Shown here: positions 49,521 to 58,083 of the stretch, piece after piece
How the letters are laid out: each line of letters opens with the position of its first letter
How positions within the stretch are numbered: position 1 is the first letter of the stretch
Source of the DNA: QAMH01 sp900556425
GTDB taxonomy: Bacteria; Actinomycetota; Coriobacteriia; Coriobacteriales; QAMH01
Direction: 5' to 3'
DNA length: 64,000 nucleotides
Assembly (NCBI GenBank): GCA_902475535.1
Contig: CABRZR010000010.1
Span: forward strand, 34,003 to 98,002
The notes under the pieces: model-generated
The model's input: only the letters and a program-made list of their open reading frames with translations
Told to the model about the DNA's origin: nothing
Databases searched by the model: none
Program-made: the position numbers and the translations under genes

Positions 49521-50021
49521 ATGCTTTGCCCAAACTGCAGCTGTAAAGAATCCCGGGTAATCGATTCGCGTTCATTTGACGACGGAGCAAGCATAAAGCG
49601 CAGGAGAGAATGCCTCGAGTGCGGAACACGTTTCACGACCTTCGAGAGAAGGGAAGAGGAACCTATCATGGTTCTCAAACGAGACGAGCACATCGAGCCT
49701 TTCGATCGCTCCAAGCTTCTCAAGAGTCTGCTCTCGGCAACTGCCAAACGCAATGTTTCGCTTCATACGCTCGAAGCCTTTGTCGACATGGTCGAAAATG
49801 ATATTCGCAACACATATCGTGGACCTATCCCTTCCTCGTCCTTGGGAGACCAGGTTCTCATAAGATTGGGTGATTTGGATAAAGTCGCGTATATTCGCTT
49901 TGCCTCGGTCTACAAGGATTTCAAGGATATCGACGAGCTGCGCGAAGAGCTTGAGAGCCTGACTGAAAGCGCAGCTGATGCAGCATCGGCCACCGACGTT
50001 CAGGAGCTAGAAGATGAGTAA
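49521..50021 (+). CDS. nrdR: Transcriptional repressor NrdR
   Basis: Protein of 166 residues. Zinc ribbon C3, C6, C31, C34 (MLCPNC ... CLECGTRF) and an ATP-cone domain from about 49 to 139. NrdR represses ribonucleotide reductase genes according to dATP/ATP. Overlaps dut by eight bases, a link between dNTP regulation and dUTP removal. ATG after GAGGAGAACGG. Confidence 0.95.
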   Translation: MLCPNCSCKESRVIDSRSFDDGASIKRRRECLECGTRFTTFERREEEPIMVLKRDEHIEPFDRSKLLKSLLSATAKRNVSLHTLEAFVDMVENDIRNTYRGPIPSSSLGDQVLIRLGDLDKVAYIRFASVYKDFKDIDELREELESLTESAADAASATDVQELEDE

Positions 50022-50457
50022 GACCATCACGCTCAAACTCAAGAAGCTCGATGAAGAGCTGCCAACGCCCGCATACGCCAATCCGGGCGATGCAGGGCTC
50101 GATCTCTATGCGGCCAAGGACGTGACCTTGCAGCCAGGACAGCGCGTTATGATCCCAACGGGCATCGCCATTGCCATTCCTCAGGGTTATGCGGGCTTCG
50201 TGCAGCCTCGCAGCGGTCTTGCCGCCAAGCAGGGTTTCTCCATAGTGAACACGCCAGGGCTCATAGATAGCGGGTATCGCGGAGAAATCGGCGTGATCGG
50301 ACTCAATACAGACACGCAAAGCGAAATTGCCATTAAACGTGGAGACCGCGTTGCGCAGCTTGTCATTCAAGAGGTTCCCGTTGTCGAGCTGCTCGAAGTA
50401 AACGAGCTTGACGAGACCGAGCGTTCTTCTGGTGGATTCGGCTCAACCGGCAAGTAG
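50014..50457 (+). CDS. dut: dUTP diphosphatase
   Basis: Protein of 147 residues with all five trimeric dUTPase motifs: DAGLDLYA, PRSGLAAK, GLIDSGYRGEI, GDRVAQLVI and the C-terminal GGFGSTGK. Hydrolyses dUTP to dUMP, keeping uracil out of DNA and feeding dTMP synthesis. Starts inside nrdR. Confidence 0.96.
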   Translation: MSKTITLKLKKLDEELPTPAYANPGDAGLDLYAAKDVTLQPGQRVMIPTGIAIAIPQGYAGFVQPRSGLAAKQGFSIVNTPGLIDSGYRGEIGVIGLNTDTQSEIAIKRGDRVAQLVIQEVPVVELLEVNELDETERSSGGFGSTGK

Positions 50458-50469
50458 CGTACCCTCATA

Positions 50470-50526
50470 AGCTCCAGGCATGCAGGTGCTTATATGTGCC
50501 TCTACATGTCTGGAGCTCTTTCTATC
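50470..50526 (+). terminator. Hairpin terminator after dut
   Basis: AGCTCCAGGCATG (50470-50482) pairs with CATGTCTGGAGCT (50505-50517) with one G-U, followed by CTTTCTATC. Separates nrdR-dut from the sodium:alanine symporter gene. Confidence 0.7.
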
Positions 50527-50576
50527 TTCAAGTGCTGTATGTCTGATAATGTATCTTATGGGAACTTAATTATATT

Positions 50577-51995
50577 ATGGATCTTTCGTTGCTCCTCAAC
50601 CAGATAGACGCCTTCGTCTGGGGCCCCGTCATGATATGCCTCCTCCTTGGGACGCATGTCTTTCTCACGGTTCGCACGGGGTTCATACAGCGCAAGTTAC
50701 CGCTCGCCATCAAGCTCTCCGTGCAAAGGGATGACGAAGGCGAAGGTGATGTCTCGCAGTTTGGCGCATTGGTGACCGCCCTTGCCGGCACCATCGGAAC
50801 CGGATCGATTGTCGGCGTCGCAACCGCAATCATCGCAGGCGGCCCTGGTGCTGTCTTCTGGATGTGGCTTACCGGCGTCTTCGGAATCGCGACAAAGTAC
50901 ACTGAGGTCTACGCGGCCATCAAGTACCGCGTCAAGGATCATCGCGGGCAGATGCTCGGCGGGGCCATGTACGCTTGGGAACGCGCGTTCAAACGCCCTG
51001 ACGGCTCTGTTCCCTTCTGGGCCAAGCTCGGTGCCGTTCTCTTTGCTGCCTTTGCCGTCGTCGCGACGCTCGGGACGGGTTCTGCCGTCCAATCATCGGC
51101 GATGACGGGCATCATATGCGGGAACTTCCCCATGATTCCCAAGTGGGTCGTATCGCTCATCATCGCAGTGTTCGTTGCCGTGGTCATATTCGGCGGCGTC
51201 AAGTCCATTACGAGCGTCTGCGAGAAACTCGTTCCCTTCATGGCGGCGGCATATGCCATGGGTTGCCTTGTCATCCTTGTCGCAAACGCTCCCTACCTGG
51301 GCCAGACGCTTTTGCTCATCCTCGAATGCGCTTTCACGAGTAAGGCGGCATTTGGCGGTGCAGTGGGCAGCGGCATCATGATCGCCTTGCAATACGGATG
51401 TGCCCGCGGGCTGTTTTCCAACGAGTCCGGCCTCGGCACGGCCCCCATCGTTGCGGCAGCCGCGAGCACCCGCAATCCCGCACGTCAGGCACTTATTGCC
51501 TCGACCGGCACCTTCTGGTCGACGGTCGTGATCTGCCTCATCACGGGACTCGTCCTCGTTTCGACGATGCTCGCCCATCCCGACATCGTCATGGATGGTT
51601 CCCTGCAAGCTGGTGCCGATCTGGCGAATGCCGCCTTTGCCACCATCCCCTACGTCGGCACGCCGGTGCTCGTCATTGGCATGGTGAGCTTTGCCTATTC
51701 GACGATTCTGGGATGGAGTTACTACGGGAACCGTTGCGCCACCTACCTCTTCGGCAAGCGGGCAATCGTTCCCTATCAAGTCATCTACGTTGTCGTGGGC
51801 ATTCTCGGCGGATTGGGTGTCGGCGACATCGTCTGGACCGTTTCCGATATAGGAAACGCGCTCATGGCCCTACCCAACATCATCATGATCCTGCTGCTTT
51901 CGGGCATGATAGCACGAGAAACTAGATATTATGTCTATCAAGATCACCTGGATGAACCTGCAGACGAAAACATACCAGTCATAATGTCTAAATAA
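50577..51995 (+). CDS. Sodium:alanine symporter family (AGCS) transporter
   Basis: Protein of 472 residues with about 10-11 membrane helices. AGCS signatures visible: GALVTALAGTIGTGSIVGVATAI near 62-84 and NESGLGTAPIVAAAA near 282-296. Imports alanine, glycine or related amino acids with sodium. The ATG lacks a clear Shine-Dalgarno sequence (TTAATTATATT precedes it), so translation may be weak or start on a leader-poor mRNA. Confidence 0.9.
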   Translation: MDLSLLLNQIDAFVWGPVMICLLLGTHVFLTVRTGFIQRKLPLAIKLSVQRDDEGEGDVSQFGALVTALAGTIGTGSIVGVATAIIAGGPGAVFWMWLTGVFGIATKYTEVYAAIKYRVKDHRGQMLGGAMYAWERAFKRPDGSVPFWAKLGAVLFAAFAVVATLGTGSAVQSSAMTGIICGNFPMIPKWVVSLIIAVFVAVVIFGGVKSITSVCEKLVPFMAAAYAMGCLVILVANAPYLGQTLLLILECAFTSKAAFGGAVGSGIMIALQYGCARGLFSNESGLGTAPIVAAAASTRNPARQALIASTGTFWSTVVICLITGLVLVSTMLAHPDIVMDGSLQAGADLANAAFATIPYVGTPVLVIGMVSFAYSTILGWSYYGNRCATYLFGKRAIVPYQVIYVVVGILGGLGVGDIVWTVSDIGNALMALPNIIMILLLSGMIARETRYYVYQDHLDEPADENIPVIMSK

Positions 51996-52006
51996 AGATT
52001 GGCGCA

Positions 52007-52531
52007 TCAACGCTGTACGGAACGCCTGCGCATGAACCACCACATGAGCAGGCACATCAGCAAACAGCCTACGAGAGCGCCCGATGCATCGACGAGCACG
52101 TCGGCTACTTGTCCCGCTCGTCCATCGATGAAGAGCTGGTGAATCTCATCACTGCACGCATAGAGCACCGCGATGATAAACGCCGCGATGCCCACAAGCG
52201 TCACGCGTCGTCCAAGTGGCGACAAGGCAACTTTCTTATCGCAGCGCCAGGCGTGAAGCTGCCAACATGTGATCACGAGCGATATGGCAAGGCAAGCATA
52301 CTCCGATGCATGCGCCGTTTTGCGTATGGGCCAGGACATCTGGGCGATGATCTGCGTTTGCTGCTCGCCTGTCATGCTATCGAACCCTTCGACGAAGACG
52401 GATGCAAGCATGCGCGCAATTGAATCGCTCAACGATCCCGACTCCCCTCCGCTTTGTGCCGAGAAGCAGAAGATGAGTACCATGATCGCAAGCGTCAAGC
52501 TCATGCTTAACGTGACCTTGAGAGTGCGCAT
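52007..52531 (-). CDS. VanZ-family membrane protein
   Basis: Protein of 174 residues with four hydrophobic segments. VanZ-like motifs: FCFSAQ near the N-terminus, RKTAHASEYA, and YACSDEIHQLFIDGRAGQ then VLVDASGALVG. VanZ in glycopeptide clusters gives low-level teicoplanin tolerance; chromosomal relatives are of unknown role. ATG 52531 follows GGAGGTGGAC; the GTG six bases upstream abuts the ribosome site and is rejected. Convergent with the AGCS gene. Confidence 0.82.
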   Translation of the reverse strand: MRTLKVTLSMSLTLAIMVLIFCFSAQSGGESGSLSDSIARMLASVFVEGFDSMTGEQQTQIIAQMSWPIRKTAHASEYACLAISLVITCWQLHAWRCDKKVALSPLGRRVTLVGIAAFIIAVLYACSDEIHQLFIDGRAGQVADVLVDASGALVGCLLMCLLMWWFMRRRSVQR

Positions 52532-52878
52532 GTCCACCTCCCTCGTACTAAACGCTCCGTTTCATGCCGTCCATCATATCTTTTGAAGGCGAATATGCAA
52601 AAAAATCGAATAATTTACTACTACAGCGTGCAAAAGTGGTCTATAGTGTTCGCAATCTGATTTGGAGGACCATTGAACGATCGAGCGAACATACTGAAGC
52701 ATCACGGCGCGGCCGTGCATGCCAGTGCGCTCTCGTTTGCCTCCAGCTTTTCCTATTATCGATACCTCTAGCACACGGCGGGATGCACGTGCCGACACCC
52801 CATGTCTACGCGTGCGCTTGATGTCCTTGTCGTGTGCGCCTCCGCCTGTTCGTTGTACTACCGTGAGAAGGAAAGAGC
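52532..52878 (+). promoter_or_regulatory. 347-bp gap upstream of the SSS symporter, possible leader peptide
   Basis: No standard gene. A -10-like TATAGT lies at 52642-52647. A 32-codon frame from TTG 52673 to 52771 has GGAGG four bases ahead of its start. Starting at the last base of its stop codon, 52771-52779 pairs with 52829-52837 (nine pairs, one G-U). This layout could be a leader peptide controlling the symporter, or chance. A longer frame (52564-52821) has no ribosome site and is rejected. Confidence 0.35.
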
Positions 52879-54519
52879 ATGTTCGTCAAAATACTACTCA
52901 TCATCATATTCATAGCCATCGCGGTCGGCGTCGGCATCTACACGCGCCGTGCGGCCTCGCGCGATGTCGACGGCTTCATTCTCGGTGGTCGTAACGTCGG
53001 TCCCTGGCTTTCGGCCTTCGCATACGGCACCGCCTACTTCAGCGCCGTCGTCTTCATCGGCTACGCTGGCCAGTTTGGTTGGAAGTACGGCATGGCCGCG
53101 ACCTGGGCGGGCATCGGAAACGCCGTGATCGGCAGCTTGCTTGCCTGGTGGGTGCTCGGTCCGCGCACGCGTGAGGTCACGCAGCGACTCAAGGCCTCGA
53201 CCATGCCTGAGTTCTTCGGCAAGCGCTACCAGAGCAAGGGTCTGCGCATTGCCTCTGCTGCCATCATCTTCGTGTTCCTCATCCCCTACACTGCGTCGGT
53301 CTACAATGGCCTATCGCGTCTGTTCACGATGGCGTTTGGCGTGCCCTACGAGTGGTGCGTCATCGGCATGGCCATCGTGACCTGCATATACGTCGTGTTG
53401 GGTGGTTACATGGCCACGGTCGTCAACGACTTTTTGCAGGGCATCGTCATGCTCGTCGGCATCACGGCCGTCATCATCGCGGTTCTGCAAACGCAGGGAG
53501 GGCTCTCCGAGGCCGTCGTTCAGCTTTCGCAGATTCAAGCACCCGGAACCGATCAACTTGGCGCCTTCACGAGTTTCCTCGGCCCCGACTTTCTCAACTT
53601 GATGGGTGTCGTCATCCTGACATCGCTTGGCACCTGGGGCTTGCCGCAGATGGTGCAGAAGTTCTATGCCATCAAGTCCGGTCCGGCCATCAAGCAGGGT
53701 GCCATCATCTCCACGGTTTTCGCCTTCGTCATCGCGGGTGGCAGCTACTTCCTCGGTGGCTTCGGTCAGCTCTTCGGCGACCAGATCGCCTACGCCGCCA
53801 ATGGCACGCCTGTCTACGACTCGATTATCCCGACCATGCTCTCGAACCTACCCGACTTTCTCATCGGCCTCGTCATCGTGCTCGTGCTCTCGGCGTCCAT
53901 GAGCACGCTGTCCTCGCTCGTACTCACCTCGAGCTCGGTGCTCACGCTCGACCTCATCAAGGGCAACATCGTCAAGGAGATGAACGAGAAGAGGCAGATC
54001 GTCTGGATTCGCGCGCTGCTCGTGGTCTTTGTGGCCATCTCGGCTCTCATCGCCGTCTTCCAGTACCAGAGCTCCGTAACCTGGATTGCGCAGCTCATGG
54101 GCATCTCCTGGGGTGCTCTTGCCGGCGCCTTCCTTGGCCCGATGCTGTGGGGTCTGTATAGCAAGCGCATCAGCAAGGCCGCCGTGTGGGCGAGCTTCAT
54201 CGTCGGTGTGGGTCTGACGACCGTGAACATGATCATGGGATTTGTCGGCACGCCGCTCATTGCCTCCCCCATCAATGCGGGCGCTATCGCGATGATTCTC
54301 TCGATTGTCATCGTGCCGGTCGTGAGTCTGTTTACCAAGGCGGTGCCCTTCGAGGTCAATCCGCCGAGCCCCGAGTCCGGTACCGACCGCGAGCTCTATG
54401 CCGAGATTGACTCGATGCCCGATGCAAAGGCGAGCACGCGTCGCGAAATCGTCGCAGGTGCCAATGTCGAGGAAATCGAGCTACTTGATCAGGAGCAAAA
54501 CGAGAAGAAACGCGAGTAG
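52879..54519 (+). CDS. Sodium:solute symporter (SSS family)
   Basis: Protein of 546 residues with about 13 membrane helices and a hydrophilic C-terminal tail. SSS features: RDVDGFILGGRNVGPWLSAFAYGTAYFSAVVFIGYAG at the N-terminus (cut here by motif: FILGGRNVGPW, YGTAYFSAV), WGLPQMVQKFYAI near 253 and SASMSTLSSLVLTSSSVL near 338-356. Resembles proline/pantothenate/monocarboxylate carriers; substrate unknown. ATG follows GAGAAGGAAAGAGC. Confidence 0.9.
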   Translation: MFVKILLIIIFIAIAVGVGIYTRRAASRDVDGFILGGRNVGPWLSAFAYGTAYFSAVVFIGYAGQFGWKYGMAATWAGIGNAVIGSLLAWWVLGPRTREVTQRLKASTMPEFFGKRYQSKGLRIASAAIIFVFLIPYTASVYNGLSRLFTMAFGVPYEWCVIGMAIVTCIYVVLGGYMATVVNDFLQGIVMLVGITAVIIAVLQTQGGLSEAVVQLSQIQAPGTDQLGAFTSFLGPDFLNLMGVVILTSLGTWGLPQMVQKFYAIKSGPAIKQGAIISTVFAFVIAGGSYFLGGFGQLFGDQIAYAANGTPVYDSIIPTMLSNLPDFLIGLVIVLVLSASMSTLSSLVLTSSSVLTLDLIKGNIVKEMNEKRQIVWIRALLVVFVAISALIAVFQYQSSVTWIAQLMGISWGALAGAFLGPMLWGLYSKRISKAAVWASFIVGVGLTTVNMIMGFVGTPLIASPINAGAIAMILSIVIVPVVSLFTKAVPFEVNPPSPESGTDRELYAEIDSMPDAKASTRREIVAGANVEEIELLDQEQNEKKRE

Positions 54520-54545
54520 CCTTGCGCAACACACGTCATGCAAGC

Positions 54546-54575
54546 GAAGAGGCTCGGGATTATCCGGGCCTCTTC
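54546..54575. terminator. Bidirectional hairpin between convergent genes
   Basis: GAAGAGGCTCGG (54546-54557), six-base loop, CCGGGCCTCTTC (54564-54575), one G-U pair. Sits between the ends of the SSS gene and the minus-strand FAD reductase gene. No strong T-run, so termination strength is uncertain. Confidence 0.6.
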
Positions 54576-55615
54576 TAGTATCCCGCGAAGTGCTTGAGGG
54601 CGAACTTCACGGCGCGCTCGGCACCATAGGGCGTGGCATCCGCAAGCTTGATACCGCAACGCATGAAACGCGTGTCGAAGAAGAGGTTGCGCAGCTTGTG
54701 CTGACGCCGTATCTCGGTGACGATGGGTTTCATGAGCGCATGATAATTCGCCTTGTTGACAAGTGCACGAGCGAGCATACGTGCCGAATGAAGCGCATGG
54801 TATATGCCCTCCCCGGATGGCGGACAGATAAGGCTCGCCGCATCGCCCAGAAAGTAGACGCCGCTTCTTTCGAGCAGGACATCGCGTCCCGTCGGAATGA
54901 AGGCACCGCGTCGCGTCTCGTACTCGACGCCCATCTGGTCGGCAAATGCCCGAAGGCGAGCGTCAAGGTCGGGATCGCCTGCATAGGCACAGCAACCGAG
55001 CTTGGCAACGTCACCGCAGGGCGCGTACCAGGAGTACCCAATGAAACCATCTTCGTAGCACATGGTGAGTGGCGCGCCCGTGTTCGCGACCGTGGTCTCG
55101 AGTGAGAGAATCGCGTCGGGTGTGCTACCGGTGAGTGCCTTTCGTACGTACGAAAGCGCCCCATCGGCGGCAATGAGCGTGCCGTAACCGAGCGTCTCCT
55201 GCGTTTCGCCGTCACGCGTTCCCTCGAGACGGTGTCTGTCGAAGTCGATTGCCCGGACATGAAAGCGGTCGACGAGCTCTCCCCCGCAATCACGGAAGGC
55301 GTCGAGCACGAACGCATCGAGTTCGCATCTCTCGGCACTGCACATTCGTATGCGATCGAGATTGACCTTGATGCCTGCGGCATCACAGCACATGGACGTG
55401 AACTGCGACTTTACAAGGTTATTAGACCAATTGTCGAATATCATGTCGAGCTCGTGCATGGCGCGTGGTGTGACAAGGCCGGCACAGAGCTTGGACTTGG
55501 TTTTCACGTCGAGACGTTCGAGGAGCATGACGTCGCACCCCGCTTTGCGCAGAAGATATGCACAAGTCGATCCGGCAAGACCAGCCCCAACGATAAGGTA
55601 GTCGACATGGTGCAT
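54575..55615 (-). CDS. FAD-dependent oxidoreductase, geranylgeranyl-reductase-like
   Basis: Protein of 346 residues. N-terminal dinucleotide motif GAGLAGSTCAYLLRKAG (about 10-26), LCAGLVTPRA, and the FAD motif GDAASLICPPSGEGIYHAL near 265-283. Matches the GGR family of flavoproteins that reduce isoprenoid double bonds or other lipids. Last gene of the minus-strand argS-to-GGR run, two bases after the radical SAM gene. Substrate unknown; menaquinone or polyprenol reduction is a guess. Confidence 0.78.
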   Translation of the reverse strand: MHHVDYLIVGAGLAGSTCAYLLRKAGCDVMLLERLDVKTKSKLCAGLVTPRAMHELDMIFDNWSNNLVKSQFTSMCCDAAGIKVNLDRIRMCSAERCELDAFVLDAFRDCGGELVDRFHVRAIDFDRHRLEGTRDGETQETLGYGTLIAADGALSYVRKALTGSTPDAILSLETTVANTGAPLTMCYEDGFIGYSWYAPCGDVAKLGCCAYAGDPDLDARLRAFADQMGVEYETRRGAFIPTGRDVLLERSGVYFLGDAASLICPPSGEGIYHALHSARMLARALVNKANYHALMKPIVTEIRRQHKLRNLFFDTRFMRCGIKLADATPYGAERAVKFALKHFAGY

Positions 55616-55617
55616 GG

Positions 55618-56538
55618 CTACACGCCCTCGTAATCGAAGGCGGGTATGAAGGACTCATCGGCTGTATCGCTTTCTTGCATGAAGCTATTCACAATGCCTA
55701 AATCGAGGGCATAGTCAATGAGCTCGTCGTATTCGTCTTCGCTCACGCGAGAAGCGAGCTCCGGATAATCCCGGATAAGCTCCTCGGAAGGCGTGAACTG
55801 GTTCATGATGCTCACAATCATGTCATCGCGATAGGGTTTTGCGGCAAGGAGTTCCATGACGCGTTTGGAATCCTCAAGATGTCCTGGCAGTAGAAGATGT
55901 CGCACGACGACGCCACGCATGAGGCGCTCCTCTCCCCTCTCGGTTTCGTCATAGCGCAACGGCCCTGCAAGCTCGAACATGACATCGAGAGCACAAGAGG
56001 CAATGCGCGGATAATCGGGTGCAGCCGAATAGCGCTGGGCAAGCGCAGATGAAGCGTACTTGAAATCGGTGAGGAAGACGTCAACATAGCCTTCGAGTGC
56101 TTCAATGGCCTCGGGCAGCTCGTAGCCACTGGTGTTGTAAACGATGGGCAAGGCAAGCGGTCTGTTCGAAAACCCGTCTGAACGGGCAAGATCGAGTGCT
56201 GCCTTGATTTGCGGCGCAAAGTGCGTCGGTGTAACAAGGTTGATGTTGAGAGCTCCGCGTTCCTGCTGCTCGAGAAAGATGCGAGCCAAGCGCTCGACGG
56301 AAACGGCGCGACCTATTTTGCCACGTGCGATATCCTTGTTCTGGCAGTAGACGCAGCGAAGCGGACAACCCGAGAAAAAAACTGTGCCACTCCCGGACTC
56401 GCCGCTAATGGGTGGTTCCTCCCAGAAGTGGAGCGCGGCGCGTGCAAGACGCACCTCATCGCCCTCGCCGCACACGCCATGTGTTCTCGTACGATCAACA
56501 TGGCAATGACGAGGGCATATGGCGCATGCTTCCATCAT
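55618..56538 (-). CDS. Radical SAM protein (PflX/COG1313-like)
   Basis: Protein of 306 residues. Radical SAM cluster motif CPLRCVYC (C-x3-C-x2-C) near 57-64, preceded by an N-terminal cysteine set CAICPRHC ... GVCGEG (5, 8, 12, 22) that may bind a second cluster. Related to pyruvate-formate-lyase-activating-enzyme-like PflX proteins of unknown function. Starts 12 bases after gatB. Paired with the FAD reductase gene. Confidence 0.82.
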   Translation of the reverse strand: MMEACAICPRHCHVDRTRTHGVCGEGDEVRLARAALHFWEEPPISGESGSGTVFFSGCPLRCVYCQNKDIARGKIGRAVSVERLARIFLEQQERGALNINLVTPTHFAPQIKAALDLARSDGFSNRPLALPIVYNTSGYELPEAIEALEGYVDVFLTDFKYASSALAQRYSAAPDYPRIASCALDVMFELAGPLRYDETERGEERLMRGVVVRHLLLPGHLEDSKRVMELLAAKPYRDDMIVSIMNQFTPSEELIRDYPELASRVSEDEYDELIDYALDLGIVNSFMQESDTADESFIPAFDYEGV

Positions 56539-56550
56539 AAGCGCGAAAGG

Positions 56551-58083
56551 CTATCCCTCGAGCTTTTCGGTAACGATCGCCGAGATGACCTTGGGGTTGC
56601 CTTGACCGCCAAGCTGCTTCATGACCTGCCCCATGAAAAAGCCCTGCAGACCCGTCTTGCCACCGCGGTAGGCCTCGACCTTGTCAGGGTTGGCTGCCAT
56701 GAGCTCCTCGACCATCTGCTCGATGGCACTCGTGTCGGTTGTCTGTTCCATGCCGTGTGACTTCACGTATTCCTCGGGATCGATGCCCTCTCCGATGAGC
56801 GCGGCAAGAACTTCCTTGCCCTGCTTGGAACTGATTGTGTCATCGGCCAGAAGCTTAGCAAGCTTTGCCAACGCCGCCGGAGCGATACCGGACTTCGAGA
56901 TGGTCGTCGCGTTTTCGTTTGTCCACGCGCTCACGTCGTTGATGATGAGGTTCGCGATCTTCTTGGCGACAGCCGCATCTTCATCGTGAGCCGCTTCCTC
57001 GAAGAACTCGGCAATTTCGACATCACCGGCGAGTTCGCCGGCATCATAGGCAGGCAGGCCATAGCTTTCCATGAAGCGCTGCTTCTTGGCATCGGGCAGC
57101 TCCGGAAGCTTGGCGCGTACGTTCTCGATGAATTCGTCGGAAAGGTCGAAGGGGGCCAGATCAGGATCGGGGAACATGCGATAGTCGTCTGCCGTCTCCT
57201 TGACGCGCATGACGATGGTGCGCTTGGCGCCAGGCTCCCAGTGTCGCGTCTCCTGGCGGATGACTCCTCCGCTCTCGAGCACCTCGGCCTGGCGGCAGAT
57301 CTCGTAGGCAAGGCCATCGTGGAGATTCTTGAACGAGTTGATGTTCTTGAGCTCCGTCTTCGTGCCGAGCTCCGTCGAGCCACGACGACGCAGCGAGACA
57401 TTGCCATCGGCGCGCAGCGAACCCTCTTCCATCGAACAATCCGAGATGCCGAGCGTGAGGTAGATCTGACGTAATTTCTGCATGAAGGCACGCGCTTCTT
57501 CCGGCGTACGCAAGTCGGGCTCGGTGACGAGCTCGATGAGTGGCGTACCAGCGCGATTGTAGTCAACGAGCGAGCGCTCCGCGCCATCGATACGGCCTTC
57601 CGAACCACCCAGATGCGTCATCTTGCCCGCGTCTTCTTCCATGTGGATGCGCGTGATGCCGATGCACGTCGTATACGACCCGTCCTCGTTCTTGGGGATG
57701 TCAACACGCTCGGCAGCGCCCTTGGCGGAAAGCTCGAGGTCAAGATGACCGCGCATGCAGAACGCGAGCGGCCCCTGCGTCGTCTGGAAGTTCTTGGCCA
57801 TGTCCGGATAAAAGTAGCCCTTGCGATAGAACATCGTATGCTTCTCGATGTCGCAGTTGGTTGCCAGGCCGGCAAGCACGATGCTCTCGATAGCCGCCTT
57901 GTTGGGCACGGGAAGGGCACCGGGCATGCCAAGGCAAACCGGACAAGTATGCGTATTCGGATCTGCACCGAACTCAATCGGGCACGAGCAGAACATCTTG
58001 GTCTTGAGCGTCGTGAGCTCAGCATGAACCTCGAGGCCGATGACGGCCTCCCAGTCCTTGAGAACCTCGGTCAATTCCTTCAT
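56551..58083 (-). CDS. gatB: Aspartyl/glutamyl-tRNA amidotransferase subunit B
   Basis: Protein of 510 residues. EAVIGLEVHAELTTLKTKMF at the N-terminus, PVCLGMPGALPVPN, DYNRAGTPLIELVTEPD and the C-terminal YqeY-like helical domain are typical. GatB binds misacylated tRNA and activates its Glu/Asp carboxylate with ATP. Start overlaps the gatA stop (ATGA). Order gatC-gatA-gatB. Confidence 0.96.
   Translation of the reverse strand: MKELTEVLKDWEAVIGLEVHAELTTLKTKMFCSCPIEFGADPNTHTCPVCLGMPGALPVPNKAAIESIVLAGLATNCDIEKHTMFYRKGYFYPDMAKNFQTTQGPLAFCMRGHLDLELSAKGAAERVDIPKNEDGSYTTCIGITRIHMEEDAGKMTHLGGSEGRIDGAERSLVDYNRAGTPLIELVTEPDLRTPEEARAFMQKLRQIYLTLGISDCSMEEGSLRADGNVSLRRRGSTELGTKTELKNINSFKNLHDGLAYEICRQAEVLESGGVIRQETRHWEPGAKRTIVMRVKETADDYRMFPDPDLAPFDLSDEFIENVRAKLPELPDAKKQRFMESYGLPAYDAGELAGDVEIAEFFEEAAHDEDAAVAKKIANLIINDVSAWTNENATTISKSGIAPAALAKLAKLLADDTISSKQGKEVLAALIGEGIDPEEYVKSHGMEQTTDTSAIEQMVEELMAANPDKVEAYRGGKTGLQGFFMGQVMKQLGGQGNPKVISAIVTEKLEG

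Noticed and set aside
52564..52821. 85-residue plus-strand frame ahead of the SSS gene
   Set aside because: No ribosome site, low-complexity translation, and it overlaps a better-supported short leader frame.
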